From Oceanispirochaeta sp963676905 (GTDB taxonomy: Bacteria > Spirochaetota > Spirochaetia > DSM-2461), in assembly GCA_963676905.2 (NCBI GenBank), contig CAXXVE010000001.1, forward strand, positions 1,922,001-1,986,000: a stretch of 64,000 nucleotides of DNA, written 5' to 3'. A program made the position numbers and the translations under genes. The notes under the pieces are model-generated. The model did no database searches. It was not told the DNA's origin and was given only the letters and a program-made list of their open reading frames with translations. Of this stretch, positions 37,415 to 46,203 are shown one piece after another. Each line of letters begins with the position of its first letter. Position 1 is the stretch's first letter.

Positions 37415-39275
37415 GGGTACATCTTCCAAATATCTGGATATCAATCTTACAAATGAGACCTGGTCTGTATACAGTATCAGCCCTGAGGACCTTGAGGGGT
37501 ATCTCGGCGGCAAGGGGCTGGCCCTGAAGATATATCATGACCGCTTTTCAAGGGAGAGCCTGGGCAGGGTCGATCCTCTGGGGCCGGAGAACCTTCTTAT
37601 CTTTTCCATGGGGGTTATGCTGGGAACAGGAGCGCCCTGTACCGCCCGGTTCGAGGTGCTTACAAAGTCCCCCCTGACGGGACTGATGGTGGGCTCCTCC
37701 TGCGGCGGTCCTTTCGGCGAGGCCTGCAAAACCGCAGGATGGGACGGAGTTATTATATCGGGAGCCGCCGAAGGCCCGGTAACCCTCAGAATTGACAGGG
37801 AGGGCGCCTTTTTTGAATCGGCCCGTACACTCTGGGGACAGGGGACCCATGAGGTTCAGGAGTCCCTGAACCTGACTCCCAAGGAGGGGGCCGCGGTAAT
37901 CGGACCTGCCGGAGAGAACGGAGTGCTCTATGCCAATATCTGTTCGGGCCACCGCTTTGCCGGCCGCGGCGGCGTGGGGGCTGTGATGGGCTCAAAGAAC
38001 CTGAAGGCCCTTGTGGCAAGGGGAAAAGAGGTCCGCTGCGAGCCAGCTCTTCCAGAGCTTTTTGATGCCACCGTCAGGAAGGCCCGCAAGTATATACTGC
38101 GGAATAACATGACCAAGAGCTACCGCTACTACGGTACCAATGTAAATGTAAAAACAGGAATGGAGAAGGGCTTCGCCCCTGTCAGGAACTTCCGTGACCG
38201 AAGCCATCCGGATGTGGAGAAGAACTCGGGGGAGGCCATGGCCGAGAAATATTCGACCCGTCACTCCTCCTGCAGGCACTGCTCGGTCCTCTGCGGCCAC
38301 AAGGGGCGCTATCCCGACGGCAGGATGAGGCAGATCCCCGAATACGAAACCACAGGCATGTTCGGCAGCAATATTGAAAACTACAATCCCGATCTCATAG
38401 GCGCCTGGAACGATCTTATGAACGAGATGGGAATGGACACCATCTCCGCCGGAGGAACCATTGCCTGGGCCATGGAGGCCGGCGAGAAGGGCCTGCGGAA
38501 GACGGAGCTTGCCTTCGGGCAGACAGGCAATATCGCACAGATTCTGAAGGACATCGCCTTCCGGAGAGGGGAGGGTGATGAACTTGCCGAAGGTTCCCGG
38601 AATTTAAGCCGGAAGTACGGGGGAGAGGATTTTGCCATCCAGGTCAAGGGAATCGAGGTGGCCGCCTACGACCCCCGGTCCAGCTGGGGACACGGACTGG
38701 GCTATGCTGTCCATAACAAGGGGGGCTGCCATCTGGGCTCCTATATGATTGCCATGGAGCAGCTTCTTGGCTTTATGCCTCCCCATGTGACCTTGGGCAA
38801 GGCGGACTGGGTCGTTTTTATGGAGGACCTTTATACAGGGGTCAACTCTCTGCAGGTCTGTCTCTTCTCGGTCTTCGGGATTATGACGGAGCCTGTAATT
38901 CCAAAATACCTGCCCTCCTTTATTCTGAAGGCGGCAACCATAACCATGCCGAAACTGGCCATGGCTCTGATGGACTGGAGTATTCTGAGCAAGTACTTCT
39001 GGTCAGTTACGGGAATCAGGATGGGGAAATGGGGGTTCATCCGATCGGGTGAGAGAATCAACAAGCTGGAACGCGGGATGAATGTTCAGATGGGTATGGA
39101 TGCTGCGGAGGACTCTCTGCCCCGGCGCTTTACCCACGAGAAGGATACTCCTTTCAAGGGTAAGAATACGGTGGTGCCCATCGAAAAGATGGTACGGCAG
39201 TACTATAGAAAAAGGGGTTATGGAGACGACGGAGGTCCTGCCGACAGGGATCTCGAGAAGCTGATGGCCCTCTGA
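37401..39275 (+). CDS. aor: Aldehyde ferredoxin oxidoreductase (tungsten/molybdenum pterin enzyme)
   Basis: 624 residues, the family length. N-terminal LDINLTNETWSVYSI and GGKGLALKIYHDRF are typical, as are RFEVLTKSPLTG, GRGGVGAVMGSKNLKAL and the iron-sulfur cysteines CRHCSVLCG near residue 290, with a further Cys in SLQVCLFSVFG near 490. The enzyme oxidises aldehydes to acids, or works in reverse, with ferredoxin, using a bis-pterin tungsten or molybdenum centre and one [4Fe-4S] cluster. Its substrate is not determinable. GTG start with GGAGG six bases before. The gene overlaps a polyferredoxin and converges on a complete set of late pterin cofactor genes, strong context support. Confidence 0.95.
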   Translation: MKVIKGTSSKYLDINLTNETWSVYSISPEDLEGYLGGKGLALKIYHDRFSRESLGRVDPLGPENLLIFSMGVMLGTGAPCTARFEVLTKSPLTGLMVGSSCGGPFGEACKTAGWDGVIISGAAEGPVTLRIDREGAFFESARTLWGQGTHEVQESLNLTPKEGAAVIGPAGENGVLYANICSGHRFAGRGGVGAVMGSKNLKALVARGKEVRCEPALPELFDATVRKARKYILRNNMTKSYRYYGTNVNVKTGMEKGFAPVRNFRDRSHPDVEKNSGEAMAEKYSTRHSSCRHCSVLCGHKGRYPDGRMRQIPEYETTGMFGSNIENYNPDLIGAWNDLMNEMGMDTISAGGTIAWAMEAGEKGLRKTELAFGQTGNIAQILKDIAFRRGEGDELAEGSRNLSRKYGGEDFAIQVKGIEVAAYDPRSSWGHGLGYAVHNKGGCHLGSYMIAMEQLLGFMPPHVTLGKADWVVFMEDLYTGVNSLQVCLFSVFGIMTEPVIPKYLPSFILKAATITMPKLAMALMDWSILSKYFWSVTGIRMGKWGFIRSGERINKLERGMNVQMGMDAAEDSLPRRFTHEKDTPFKGKNTVVPIEKMVRQYYRKRGYGDDGGPADRDLEKLMAL

Positions 39276-39298
39276 TACCGGCCTGTCCCGGGGGGCTT

Positions 39299-39730
39299 TC
39301 AGATCGGGGTGACCTGGTCTCCCTTTTTGACACGCCCCTGCTCAAGGACCTCAAGGAATCGCACTCCCTTTGCAAGAACACAGGTGGATTTCGCCTTGAT
39401 GATCTCACACTCGGGCCAGCACTTTTTTCCTTTGAGGCTGACCTTCATTATCGTGTCGCCGATGCGGAGCCAGCTTCCGGTTTCCAGAGCATCAAGCTCG
39501 AGGCCCTCCACCTGAACTGTCTCCAGGAAGCGGGGAAAGCAGAGCCCGTCCCGGCTGTCCCTCTCAAGCTCTTCCCTGTCCTCTCTCCGGAGGAGGCAGA
39601 CCTGACGGGGGCCTTCGCCTGAGTTTGCATCCCCATCAAGGCCGTGGTTTTCCAGAAACATCCCCTCTTCGATCTCTCTTCGGGGGGAGTCCTTCTCTGT
39701 CTTGATATAAATACCGGTCACAGTCGCCAT
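39299..39730 (-). CDS. MOSC-domain protein
   Basis: 143 residues, a single MOSC domain: GMFLENHGLDGDANSG, RQVCLL, and the conserved cysteine in KKCWPECEIIKAKSTCVLAKG. MOSC proteins bind molybdenum cofactor or handle its sulfur ligand. The operon holds another MOSC protein with only moderate similarity to this one. Last gene of the cofactor operon, 25 nt after mogA, ending 24 nt from the convergent aor stop. AAGGAG precedes the ATG. Confidence 0.9.
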   Translation of the reverse strand: MATVTGIYIKTEKDSPRREIEEGMFLENHGLDGDANSGEGPRQVCLLRREDREELERDSRDGLCFPRFLETVQVEGLELDALETGSWLRIGDTIMKVSLKGKKCWPECEIIKAKSTCVLAKGVRFLEVLEQGRVKKGDQVTPI

Positions 39731-39755
39731 GGTGTACTCCTTTTTTATACTCCGG

Positions 39756-40223
39756 TCAGTGGCCCATGCCCTTGAGCATCTTGATGCTGTGCTCCATTAC
39801 AGGAACAAGAACCTTTGTACAAAGCCGGACCGCCTTGACGGAGCCGGGGAAGTTGACCACCAGGGTTCTTCCCTTCATTCCCGCGTAGCCGCGGCTCAGC
39901 ATGGCCATGGGGGTCTCCTTATAGGACTCGGCCCTCAGCATTTCCGCTATTCCCGGCAGTTCCCTGTCGCAGAACTCACGGCACACCTCGGGTGTTATGT
40001 CCCGGGGGGATATGCCCGTTCCCCCTGTGGTGATGATCCAGTCCTCTCCCAGAGCGCCTTCAAGGGCCATTCTTATGGCATCGGCTTCATCGGGAACGAT
40101 CAGACGGCTGACGCCGCATTCAAAAAGACTCTCCTCCAGAATGGACTGGATTTCGGGGCCTGAGAGGTCGTCGTACTCCCCCCGGCTGGCCCTGTCACTC
40201 ACCGTAAGAACAGTTACTTTCAC
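39756..40223 (-). CDS. mogA: Molybdopterin adenylyltransferase (MogA/MoaB family)
   Basis: 155 residues. LTVSDRASRGEYDDLSGP, TTGGTGISPRDITPE and VNFPGSVKAV are signature stretches, with the conserved Asp of the adenylylation site in the first and second. It adenylates the pterin before metal insertion by MoeA. In tungsten-using organisms the MoaB homologue does the same job; the two cannot be told apart here. GTG start, GGGGAGG upstream; overlaps the previous MOSC gene by 29 nt. Confidence 0.93.
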   Translation of the reverse strand: MKVTVLTVSDRASRGEYDDLSGPEIQSILEESLFECGVSRLIVPDEADAIRMALEGALGEDWIITTGGTGISPRDITPEVCREFCDRELPGIAEMLRAESYKETPMAMLSRGYAGMKGRTLVVNFPGSVKAVRLCTKVLVPVMEHSIKMLKGMGH

Positions 40224-40632
40224 TTGAGATACTACCTCCCCTGATGACCTTTACAAAGATACCCTTCCGGGGCATGACACAGTCTCCCACAGTCTGGTAG
40301 ATGGCGCAGCCGTGGTGGCACTCCTTGCCGATCTGTGTTACCTCCACTTCGCACTCACCCAGATTAAGCCGGGTTCCCACGGGGAGGGTGTGCAGCTCGA
40401 TGCCCGAGGTTGTTATGTTCTCGGCAAAATCACCGAAGTTGAGTTCAATCCCCTGTCCCCGCATGGTCTCCACATCCTCATCGGCAAGCATGGAGATCTG
40501 GCGGTGCCAGTTTCCCGCATGGGCGTCGCCTACAATGCCGTGGTCCACCTGGAGTTCAGCCTCCTGTACAGGGACCTTCTGTTCTCCCTTTTTCAGGGAT
40601 ATATTGATGGACAGTATTTTAAATTCTTTCAT
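40195..40632 (-). CDS. MOSC-domain protein, second copy
   Basis: 145 residues. QVDHGIVGDAHAGNWHRQISML is replaced by the typical MOSC layout: VDHGIVGDAH, RQISML, GDFAENITTSG, LGECEVEVTQIGKECHHGC with the catalytic-type cysteine, and MPRKGIFVKV. This closely resembles the MOSC proteins that sit beside moaC in anaerobes. It probably carries or modifies the pterin cofactor. It lies 36 nt after moaC and overlaps mogA by 29 nt, suggesting coupled translation. Confidence 0.9.
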   Translation of the reverse strand: MKEFKILSINISLKKGEQKVPVQEAELQVDHGIVGDAHAGNWHRQISMLADEDVETMRGQGIELNFGDFAENITTSGIELHTLPVGTRLNLGECEVEVTQIGKECHHGCAIYQTVGDCVMPRKGIFVKVIRGGSISSESNCSYGE

Positions 40633-40668
40633 TACTCTTATCCTGTTGTGCCCGCGGCGGAGTTCCGC

Positions 40669-41142
40669 TTAACCGGGCAGGGCTGTTTTTGTCTTTTCCA
40701 GAAGCCGGATCTCACCGATCTTCATCTTTTTATCCACGGCCTTGCACATGTCATAGACCGTAAGGGCTGCGACGGATACGGCGGTGAGGGCTTCCATCTC
40801 AATGCCCGTCTTATCGGTGCAGACTGTCCTGGCGGTGATTCTGACGCCATCATCCTCCACTTTAAGGTCAACTACAGCCTGATCCATTGAAATGTTGTGG
40901 CACAGGGGAATGAGCGCGGAGGTCTGTTTGGCCCCCATCACTCCCGCCAGGTTGGCTGTGGTGAGGACGTCTCCCTTTCTGATCTGGTTTTCACGGATCA
41001 GAGAGAGGGTCTCAGGGGCGCAGAAAATCTTGCCTTCCGCTGTGGCCGTTCTGTGAATCACTGGCTTGGCCGAGACATCCACCATACGGGCCGCACCCTT
41101 CTCATCTATATGGGAGAATCTGTCTCCCGTTTTTTCTGTCAT
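40669..41142 (-). CDS. moaC: Cyclic pyranopterin monophosphate synthase
   Basis: 157 residues, full length. FSHIDEKGAARMVDVSAKP, KGDVLTTANLAGVMGAKQT, IPLCHNI, and the active-site MEALTAVSVAALTVYDMCKA stretch are all present. With MoaA it turns GTP into cyclic pyranopterin monophosphate, the first stable pterin intermediate. It begins 1 nt after the moaA stop, with GGAGGAT at good distance. Confidence 0.97.
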   Translation of the reverse strand: MTEKTGDRFSHIDEKGAARMVDVSAKPVIHRTATAEGKIFCAPETLSLIRENQIRKGDVLTTANLAGVMGAKQTSALIPLCHNISMDQAVVDLKVEDDGVRITARTVCTDKTGIEMEALTAVSVAALTVYDMCKAVDKKMKIGEIRLLEKTKTALPG

Positions 41143-41143
41143 T

Positions 41144-41947
41144 CTATCCTCCGATCTCCACCATGTTCCGGGTGGAACAGCTGCTGCCGCAGCGGGGTTT
41201 GCTCCGGATCGCCTGTATAAGGGATTCCCGGATATTATTCATATCGACCCGGATCTCCGTGTCCGAGTGGAGGCAGGGTTTCAGGGTGCCTCCCGACAGA
41301 AGGCGGATTCTGTTGCAAAGATGGCAGGGGGGAGGCCGCTGATAGACGATCTCCTCCTTTTCAAACTTGTCCTCCTTCAGGTCGTACTCCCTGATCTTCT
41401 GGAGGCTGATTCCACGGGCTGCGCAGAACTCCTTCATCCCGGTGATCTCATCCATTGTGGTGTCATCGCTTATAACCATATTGATCTTTACGGGAAAGCC
41501 CAGGTTCCGGGCCGCTTCGATTCCCCTGATCACAGGATCTATATCACCGCATCTTGTCAGTGTCCTGTACCGGACAGGGTCCAGTGTATCCAGGGATATA
41601 TTGATTCTTCCAAGGCCGGCTCTTTTGAGCTCTTCGGCATACCCTGCAAGAAAGTGTCCGTTCGTGGTCATGGCAAGGGTCTCAATCCCCTCTATGCTGC
41701 TGAGGCGCGACACAAGAGAGCAGATTCCCTTTCGAACAAGGGGCTCCCCGCCTGTGAGGCGGATCTTGGTAATGCCCAGGGCCGCCGCTTCCCTGGCGAC
41801 GGCAATTATCTCTTCATAGCTGAGGATCTCTTCGTGGTGCTGCTTGACGACCCCCTCTTCGGGCATGCAGTAGATGCAGCGGAGGTTGCAGCGGTCGGTG
41901 ACGGAGATTCTCAGGTAATCAATTTTCCTGTCAAAGGAGTCTAACAT
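41144..41947 (-). CDS. moaA: GTP 3',8-cyclase
   Basis: 267 residues, shorter than the usual ~320-330. The radical SAM triad is Cys20, Cys24, Cys27 in TDRCNLRCIYC. LTGGEPLVRKG and ISLDTL follow. The C-terminal second cluster is present (CHLCNRIRL, KPCLH), and the protein ends in Gly-Gly, the tail needed for cyclase activity. Shortening is in the middle and appears to be by loop loss, not truncation. It converts GTP to the 3',8-cyclised precursor. The ATG at 41947 overlaps the end of moeA by 17 nt and has AAGGA upstream; an earlier in-frame codon at 41980 is less likely. Confidence 0.95.
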   Translation of the reverse strand: MLDSFDRKIDYLRISVTDRCNLRCIYCMPEEGVVKQHHEEILSYEEIIAVAREAAALGITKIRLTGGEPLVRKGICSLVSRLSSIEGIETLAMTTNGHFLAGYAEELKRAGLGRINISLDTLDPVRYRTLTRCGDIDPVIRGIEAARNLGFPVKINMVISDDTTMDEITGMKEFCAARGISLQKIREYDLKEDKFEKEEIVYQRPPPCHLCNRIRLLSGGTLKPCLHSDTEIRVDMNNIRESLIQAIRSKPRCGSSCSTRNMVEIGG

Positions 41948-43100
41948 AAACAATCTTTCCTTTTTCAAGATTCTGCACACCTATGTCCATAATGACAAGC
42001 CCGTCTGCTCCGGCGATGGAATTAATATGGGATGAGCTGCGGCAGACTACAGGATAGACCCTTCCGTCCCTGAATGCGACAGGAAGGAATTCCGTTCTGT
42101 CCGCTGTCTTGCGGCCCATGGGTTCTCCCAAGACAGCCTCAACACCAAGCGGCTTGTACTCCATCCCGCAGAAACGGTAGATGAGATGTTTAACAAAGAC
42201 CTCGAAGAGGACAAAGGTGGATAGGGGATTTCCCGGAAGTCCGAAGACAAAACACTTTTCACTGCGTCCGAACCAGATGGGCTTACCCGGTTTGACAGAG
42301 GCTTTATGGAAGCTTTTTTTTACTCCCAGCCTCTCAAGGGTTCCGGGAACAAAGTCAAACTCCCCCATGGACACCCCGCCGGACAGGACAAGGATATCAC
42401 TCTCTTCCAGGCCCTTTCTGATAACCCTTTCAAGGGCCTCTTCGTTGTCGGGAGTTATGCCGTAGTACTTTGGAATACAGCCGGCCTGCACCGCATGGGC
42501 CGTCAGCTGGGGGCCGTTGCTGTTGTATATCTGCCCTGCCGCCAGGGGATTGCCGGGTTCAATGATCTCAGAACCCGTTGTTATAATTCCCACCCTGGGG
42601 CTTCGGGCGGCGCTGATTTCAGCAATCCCCATGGACGCGAGAATCCCCGTGTCCTTCGGTTCGAGTCTGCGGGGAGTCAGGACAATGTCCCCCGACTTCA
42701 TATTATCCCCCCGTCGGATTATATTCTCGAAGTCTTCATCCCTCTCCAGAAAGACCATATCCCTTTCCCGGCGGGTGTACTCGATGCGGATCACCCTGCC
42801 GCAGCCTTCGGGTATGCGGGCTCCCGTCATTATGGCGGCGCACTCTCCTGTTTTCAGGGGCTCTCTTGTTGAGACAGTTCCGGCGGCGACGGTTTCCATT
42901 ATCTTCCAGGGGCCCCTGCCGTCTCCGGGCGGAACCGCCCAGCCGTCCATGGAGGACTTGTCAAAGGGGGGGGAATCTATCTCTGCATAGACTGTTTCAG
43001 GCAACAGCCGTCCTATGGCCTTATGTAGGGGGACTCTTTCAGTCTCAGGTGCATACTTCTGCTGATCCAGTATTTTATATATATCTGATATTCCTATCAT
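41931..43100 (-). CDS. moeA: Molybdopterin molybdenumtransferase (metal insertion)
   Basis: 389 residues. Conserved MoeA blocks are SPPFDKSSMDGWAV near residue 44, GECAAIMTGARIPEG, IITTGSEI, IYNSNGPQL, LSGGVSMGEFDFV and FGLPGNPLSTFV. It inserts molybdate or tungstate into adenylated pterin. As first gene of an operon beside an aldehyde ferredoxin oxidoreductase, it may be specialised for tungsten (inference). AAGGA precedes the ATG. No moaD/moaE pair, which makes the dithiolene, is in the window. Confidence 0.95.
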   Translation of the reverse strand: MIGISDIYKILDQQKYAPETERVPLHKAIGRLLPETVYAEIDSPPFDKSSMDGWAVPPGDGRGPWKIMETVAAGTVSTREPLKTGECAAIMTGARIPEGCGRVIRIEYTRRERDMVFLERDEDFENIIRRGDNMKSGDIVLTPRRLEPKDTGILASMGIAEISAARSPRVGIITTGSEIIEPGNPLAAGQIYNSNGPQLTAHAVQAGCIPKYYGITPDNEEALERVIRKGLEESDILVLSGGVSMGEFDFVPGTLERLGVKKSFHKASVKPGKPIWFGRSEKCFVFGLPGNPLSTFVLFEVFVKHLIYRFCGMEYKPLGVEAVLGEPMGRKTADRTEFLPVAFRDGRVYPVVCRSSSHINSIAGADGLVIMDIGVQNLEKGKIVYVRLL

Positions 43101-43133
43101 CGCGGCAATCCTTATGATGCTTGCAGATATTGA

Positions 43134-43226
43134 CCGGAGGGATTCTGATGGAGCAATTCAGGTCATTCCGGAAGCGGCAGTGTTCACGGATCTGCCGGGG
43201 GAGGGTTTCTGCTGCTCTCTATTATA
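43134..43226 (-). promoter_or_regulatory. Promoter and structured leader of the pterin cofactor operon
   Basis: On the minus strand a perfect TATAAT lies at 43221-43226, with only a weak -35. A leader of about 113 nt follows. It holds CGGCAG/CTGCCG arms (43175-43180, 43192-43197) and CCGGA/TCCGG arms (43134-43138, 43167-43171), so it can fold. Moco or Tuco riboswitches are known before such genes, but I could not match the consensus by eye. The rest of the 300-nt gap has a small hairpin at 43338-43360 (GATTCCC/GGGAATC) on the lactonase side. Confidence 0.45.
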
Positions 43227-43400
43227 CCATCCTACCCCTTGTTTCTGAAAAGAGCTTTATACTCTTCAGTGATTACAATTTTTTAATAAATCCCCTGCCT
43301 TACAGGGCAATGGGAGTTATACTACCCTGAAGAGAGGGATTCCCTTTTATAAGGGGAATCGCGGCCCGGAGAGAATGGCCGGATCAACAGGGAGGCGGAT

Positions 43401-44483
43401 ATGAAGGGATTACAATTTGCAGTGGGCAGCTATACACAGGTCCTGCCACATGTTCCCGGAGGATGCGGAAAGGGGATCTCAATTATCTCCTTCAATGAAC
43501 AAAGCGGTGAAATCCGGGTTATTCAGACAATCGAAGAGATTGAAAACCCCTCATGGCTTCACTGGGATACGGAGGGAGAGCTTCTATACTCAATTTCCGA
43601 GAGCGAAGAGAACGAGGGGTATATCAGAACCTTCCGGAGAGATTCAGGAGGTTTTTTCCGCGAAAGCAGCAGTCTGTCCGTGTCCGGGCGAGCCTGCTGC
43701 CACCTTCTGCCCCTGCCTGAAAGGGATCTCCTTTTTATAGCATCCTACGGTGACGGCCGGTGCGCCGCATTCTCCATGACAGAGGGAGAGCCCCGGAATC
43801 TGATCCATGATTTCATATACAAAGGCAAGGGACTCAACCCGGCAAGGCAGGAGGCCTCCCACGCCCATCAGATCAGTGTCCACAGGGCAAGTTCTTCGGT
43901 TTATGTCTGTGATCTGGGCTGCGATCTGGTTCGGCGTCACTCTCTGGCGGCTCCCGGACTGAATGAGTCTACGGCCCTGAAGCTTCCCGGAGGATGGGGT
44001 CCCCGCCATCTGGCACTGGACCCTGAGCTTCCGGCGGCATACATCCTCTGTGAGCTGGAGCCCAGGCTTGTCTGCGCCGGCATCGTAACAGAGGGGGCCG
44101 AGCAGGGGAGGATGGAGATCCTCGAAACCCACGATACAGTCTCTGCTGATGAGTTCGGAAAAGCGGCACCCGCCGCGGTCAAGATCCACCCCTCGGGGAG
44201 GGCGGTCTATGTTTCAAACCGCTTTACCGATACCCTGACACTCTTCTCTATAGACAGGAGCAGCGGGCAGCCGCGGCTGAAGCGTATAGACGAGTTCGGT
44301 ACAGGGGGAAAGACCCCCCGTGACTTCTCTTTCAGTCCCGACGGGGGCTGGCTTCTTGCGGCCGGCCAGGACTCAGATGAAATCCGGGTCAGACGGCTGG
44401 ATACGGAGAGCGGAACTCCTGCGGCTGACTGGCTGCCACCTTTTTCTATCAGCACCCCTGTAAGTCTGGTGCCCCTTGTCTAG
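43401..44483 (+). CDS. pgl: Lactonase, 6-phosphogluconolactonase (YbhE) type beta-propeller
   Basis: 360 residues of the seven-bladed propeller lactonase family. Typical strands include GSYTQ at the start, ENPSWLHWDTEGELLYSISE, SHAHQISVHRASSSVYVCDLGCD, GPRHLALDPELPAAYILCEL, and the closing GKTPRDFSFSPDGGWLLAAGQDSDEIRV. The SHAH, PRH and GxxPRxF residues make up the active site. It hydrolyses 6-phosphogluconolactone in the oxidative pentose phosphate route, although related proteins act on other lactones or none. Cytoplasmic. GGAGG precedes the ATG. It starts a run of + strand genes but is probably unrelated to the sulfur genes that follow. Confidence 0.85.
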   Translation: MKGLQFAVGSYTQVLPHVPGGCGKGISIISFNEQSGEIRVIQTIEEIENPSWLHWDTEGELLYSISESEENEGYIRTFRRDSGGFFRESSSLSVSGRACCHLLPLPERDLLFIASYGDGRCAAFSMTEGEPRNLIHDFIYKGKGLNPARQEASHAHQISVHRASSSVYVCDLGCDLVRRHSLAAPGLNESTALKLPGGWGPRHLALDPELPAAYILCELEPRLVCAGIVTEGAEQGRMEILETHDTVSADEFGKAAPAAVKIHPSGRAVYVSNRFTDTLTLFSIDRSSGQPRLKRIDEFGTGGKTPRDFSFSPDGGWLLAAGQDSDEIRVRRLDTESGTPAADWLPPFSISTPVSLVPLV

Positions 44484-44565
44484 ATGGCACAGCCGGGTGA
44501 TCCGGCGGGGGTAAATGTAAAGAAATACTCGCTTTTTCCGCCCATCTCAGGTACTCTTGAGAGCT

Positions 44566-45747
44566 ATGAAAACCATCGAAGAGATAAATGAAAAAATAAG
44601 CTCCGGGAAGGCGGTGGTTCTCACCGCCGAGGAGATAATCGACTATGTCGACAAAAAGGGCGTTGAGCAGGCGGCTAAAGAGGTGGATGTCGTGACAACC
44701 GCCACCTTCGGCCCCATGTGCTCTTCCGGCTGCTTTTTGAACTTCGGCCACTCCAAACCCAAGATGCGAATCACCGAAGCCTGGCTGGATGATGTGAGCG
44801 CCTACGCCGGTGTCGCCGCAGTGGACCTCTTTCTGGGAGCCACCCAGCTCAGGGCCAATGATCCTGCCAATACCGACTACCCCGGAGAGTTCCGCTTCGG
44901 CGGCGGCCATGTTATGGAGAAACTTGTGGCCGGGGAAGAGGTACAGCTCTTTGCCCTCTCTTACGGAACCGATGACTACCCCCTGAGGGAGAAGAGAACG
45001 ACTTTTACAATCAACGATCTGAATCAGGCCGTCATGGTGAATCCCCGCAACTGCTATCAGAACTACAATGTGGCGGTCAATGCTTCTGACCGTCCCATAT
45101 ATACCTATCTCGGCTATCTGAAACCCCGCATGAAAAACTGCGGATACTCCTCGGCGGGGCAGCTTTCGCCCCTTTTGAACGATCCCTTTTACAGGACCAT
45201 CGGTGTGGGAACCAGAATCTGGCTTGCCGGTGCCCAGGGTCATGTCTACTCCGAGGGAACCCAGCACGCCCCCAGCTGTGAGCGGGGGCATCTGGGTGTT
45301 CCTTCAGAGGGCGCGGGGACTCTGGCGCTTACGGGGGATATGAAGAAGATGGATAGCGAGTTTGTCAGAGGGGTCAGCCTGAAGGGCTACGGAACATCTC
45401 TCTCGGTGGGAGTGGGGATTCCCATTCCCATTCTCGATGAACAGATGCTCCTGCAGACCACTATCCGGGACAGGGACATCAAGGCCCAGGTCATCGATTA
45501 CTCCTCGGACTATCCCGATAGGACCGGAAAGGTCCTGGCTTCGGTGAACTATGAGGACCTGAAGTCGGGAAGCGTCGAGATACTGGGGCAGAAGGTGGCT
45601 GCCGGAAGCCTTTCGTCCTACTCAAAAGCGAGGAAGATCGCAGCCATCCTCCAGGAGGAGATCAGAAGTGGAAAATTCATGATTTCCGCTCCCATCAGTT
45701 CCCTTCCGGTGGAGCAGGGGATGAAGCCCATGAAGGAGAGTCTGTAA
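44566..45747 (+). CDS. L-aspartate semialdehyde sulfurtransferase (DUF39)
   Basis: 393 residues, DUF39/HcyBio family. Characteristic stretches are EVDVVTTATFGPMCSSGCFLNFGH with the reactive cysteines, AYAGVAAVDLFLGATQL, GTRIWLAGAQGHVYSEGTQH, and SVGVGIPIPILDEQML. In methanogens and sulfate reducers, family members turn aspartate semialdehyde directly into homocysteine, bypassing homoserine activation. The gene overlaps the following NIL-ferredoxin gene by 1 nt (TAATG), matching the known partner pair. ATG at 44566 is preferred to a TTG three codons before. Confidence 0.93.
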   Translation: MKTIEEINEKISSGKAVVLTAEEIIDYVDKKGVEQAAKEVDVVTTATFGPMCSSGCFLNFGHSKPKMRITEAWLDDVSAYAGVAAVDLFLGATQLRANDPANTDYPGEFRFGGGHVMEKLVAGEEVQLFALSYGTDDYPLREKRTTFTINDLNQAVMVNPRNCYQNYNVAVNASDRPIYTYLGYLKPRMKNCGYSSAGQLSPLLNDPFYRTIGVGTRIWLAGAQGHVYSEGTQHAPSCERGHLGVPSEGAGTLALTGDMKKMDSEFVRGVSLKGYGTSLSVGVGIPIPILDEQMLLQTTIRDRDIKAQVIDYSSDYPDRTGKVLASVNYEDLKSGSVEILGQKVAAGSLSSYSKARKIAAILQEEIRSGKFMISAPISSLPVEQGMKPMKESL

Positions 45748-46172
45748 TGAGTAGTGAAACCAGGGTAACAAGAAAGCTGATGCTCTACTTTCCCGAGTGC
45801 GAGACAGAGAAGCCCATCGTCTACCATCTTGTAAAGGACTATGATCTGATCATCAACATATTCCGGGCCAGAGTGACTCCCGAAGAGGAGGGCTATCTTG
45901 TTCTGGATGTGACGGGGTCCGAAGAAAATATTGAGAAGGGAGAGGCCTTTATCCGCTCCCTGGACATCCGGATAGACAGGGCCAACAAGGGACTTATCTG
46001 GGATGAGAAGCGCTGCGCCCAGTGCGGCAGCTGCGTTCCGCACTGTCCTACCTCCGCCCTCTCCATACCGGACAGACAGACAATGGAGATTGTCTTTGAC
46101 TCCCAGGAGTGCATCGAGTGTCTGAGCTGTATCAAGGTCTGTCCCTTTGGAGCTGTCCACTCCCTCTTCTAG
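45747..46172 (+). CDS. NIL-domain ferredoxin, homocysteine synthesis partner
   Basis: 141 residues. The first ~80 form a NIL domain (KLMLYFPECETEKPIVYHLVKDY and a beta-alpha-beta pattern). The C-terminal ~60 hold two [4Fe-4S] motifs: CAQCGSCVPHCP and CIECLSCIKVCP. The partner of DUF39 proteins in anaerobic homocysteine formation has this same architecture; it likely provides electrons to reduce a persulfide on the sulfurtransferase. It starts on the last base of the DUF39 stop. Confidence 0.93.
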   Translation: MSSETRVTRKLMLYFPECETEKPIVYHLVKDYDLIINIFRARVTPEEEGYLVLDVTGSEENIEKGEAFIRSLDIRIDRANKGLIWDEKRCAQCGSCVPHCPTSALSIPDRQTMEIVFDSQECIECLSCIKVCPFGAVHSLF

Positions 46173-46203
46173 GGGCGACCACCCGGCCCGGGGGAATCAT
46201 CAG

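Noticed and set aside
43121..43330. 69-residue + strand frame in the moeA-lactonase gap
   Set aside because: No ribosome site of use, no recognisable domain, and it covers the promoter and leader of the opposite operon.
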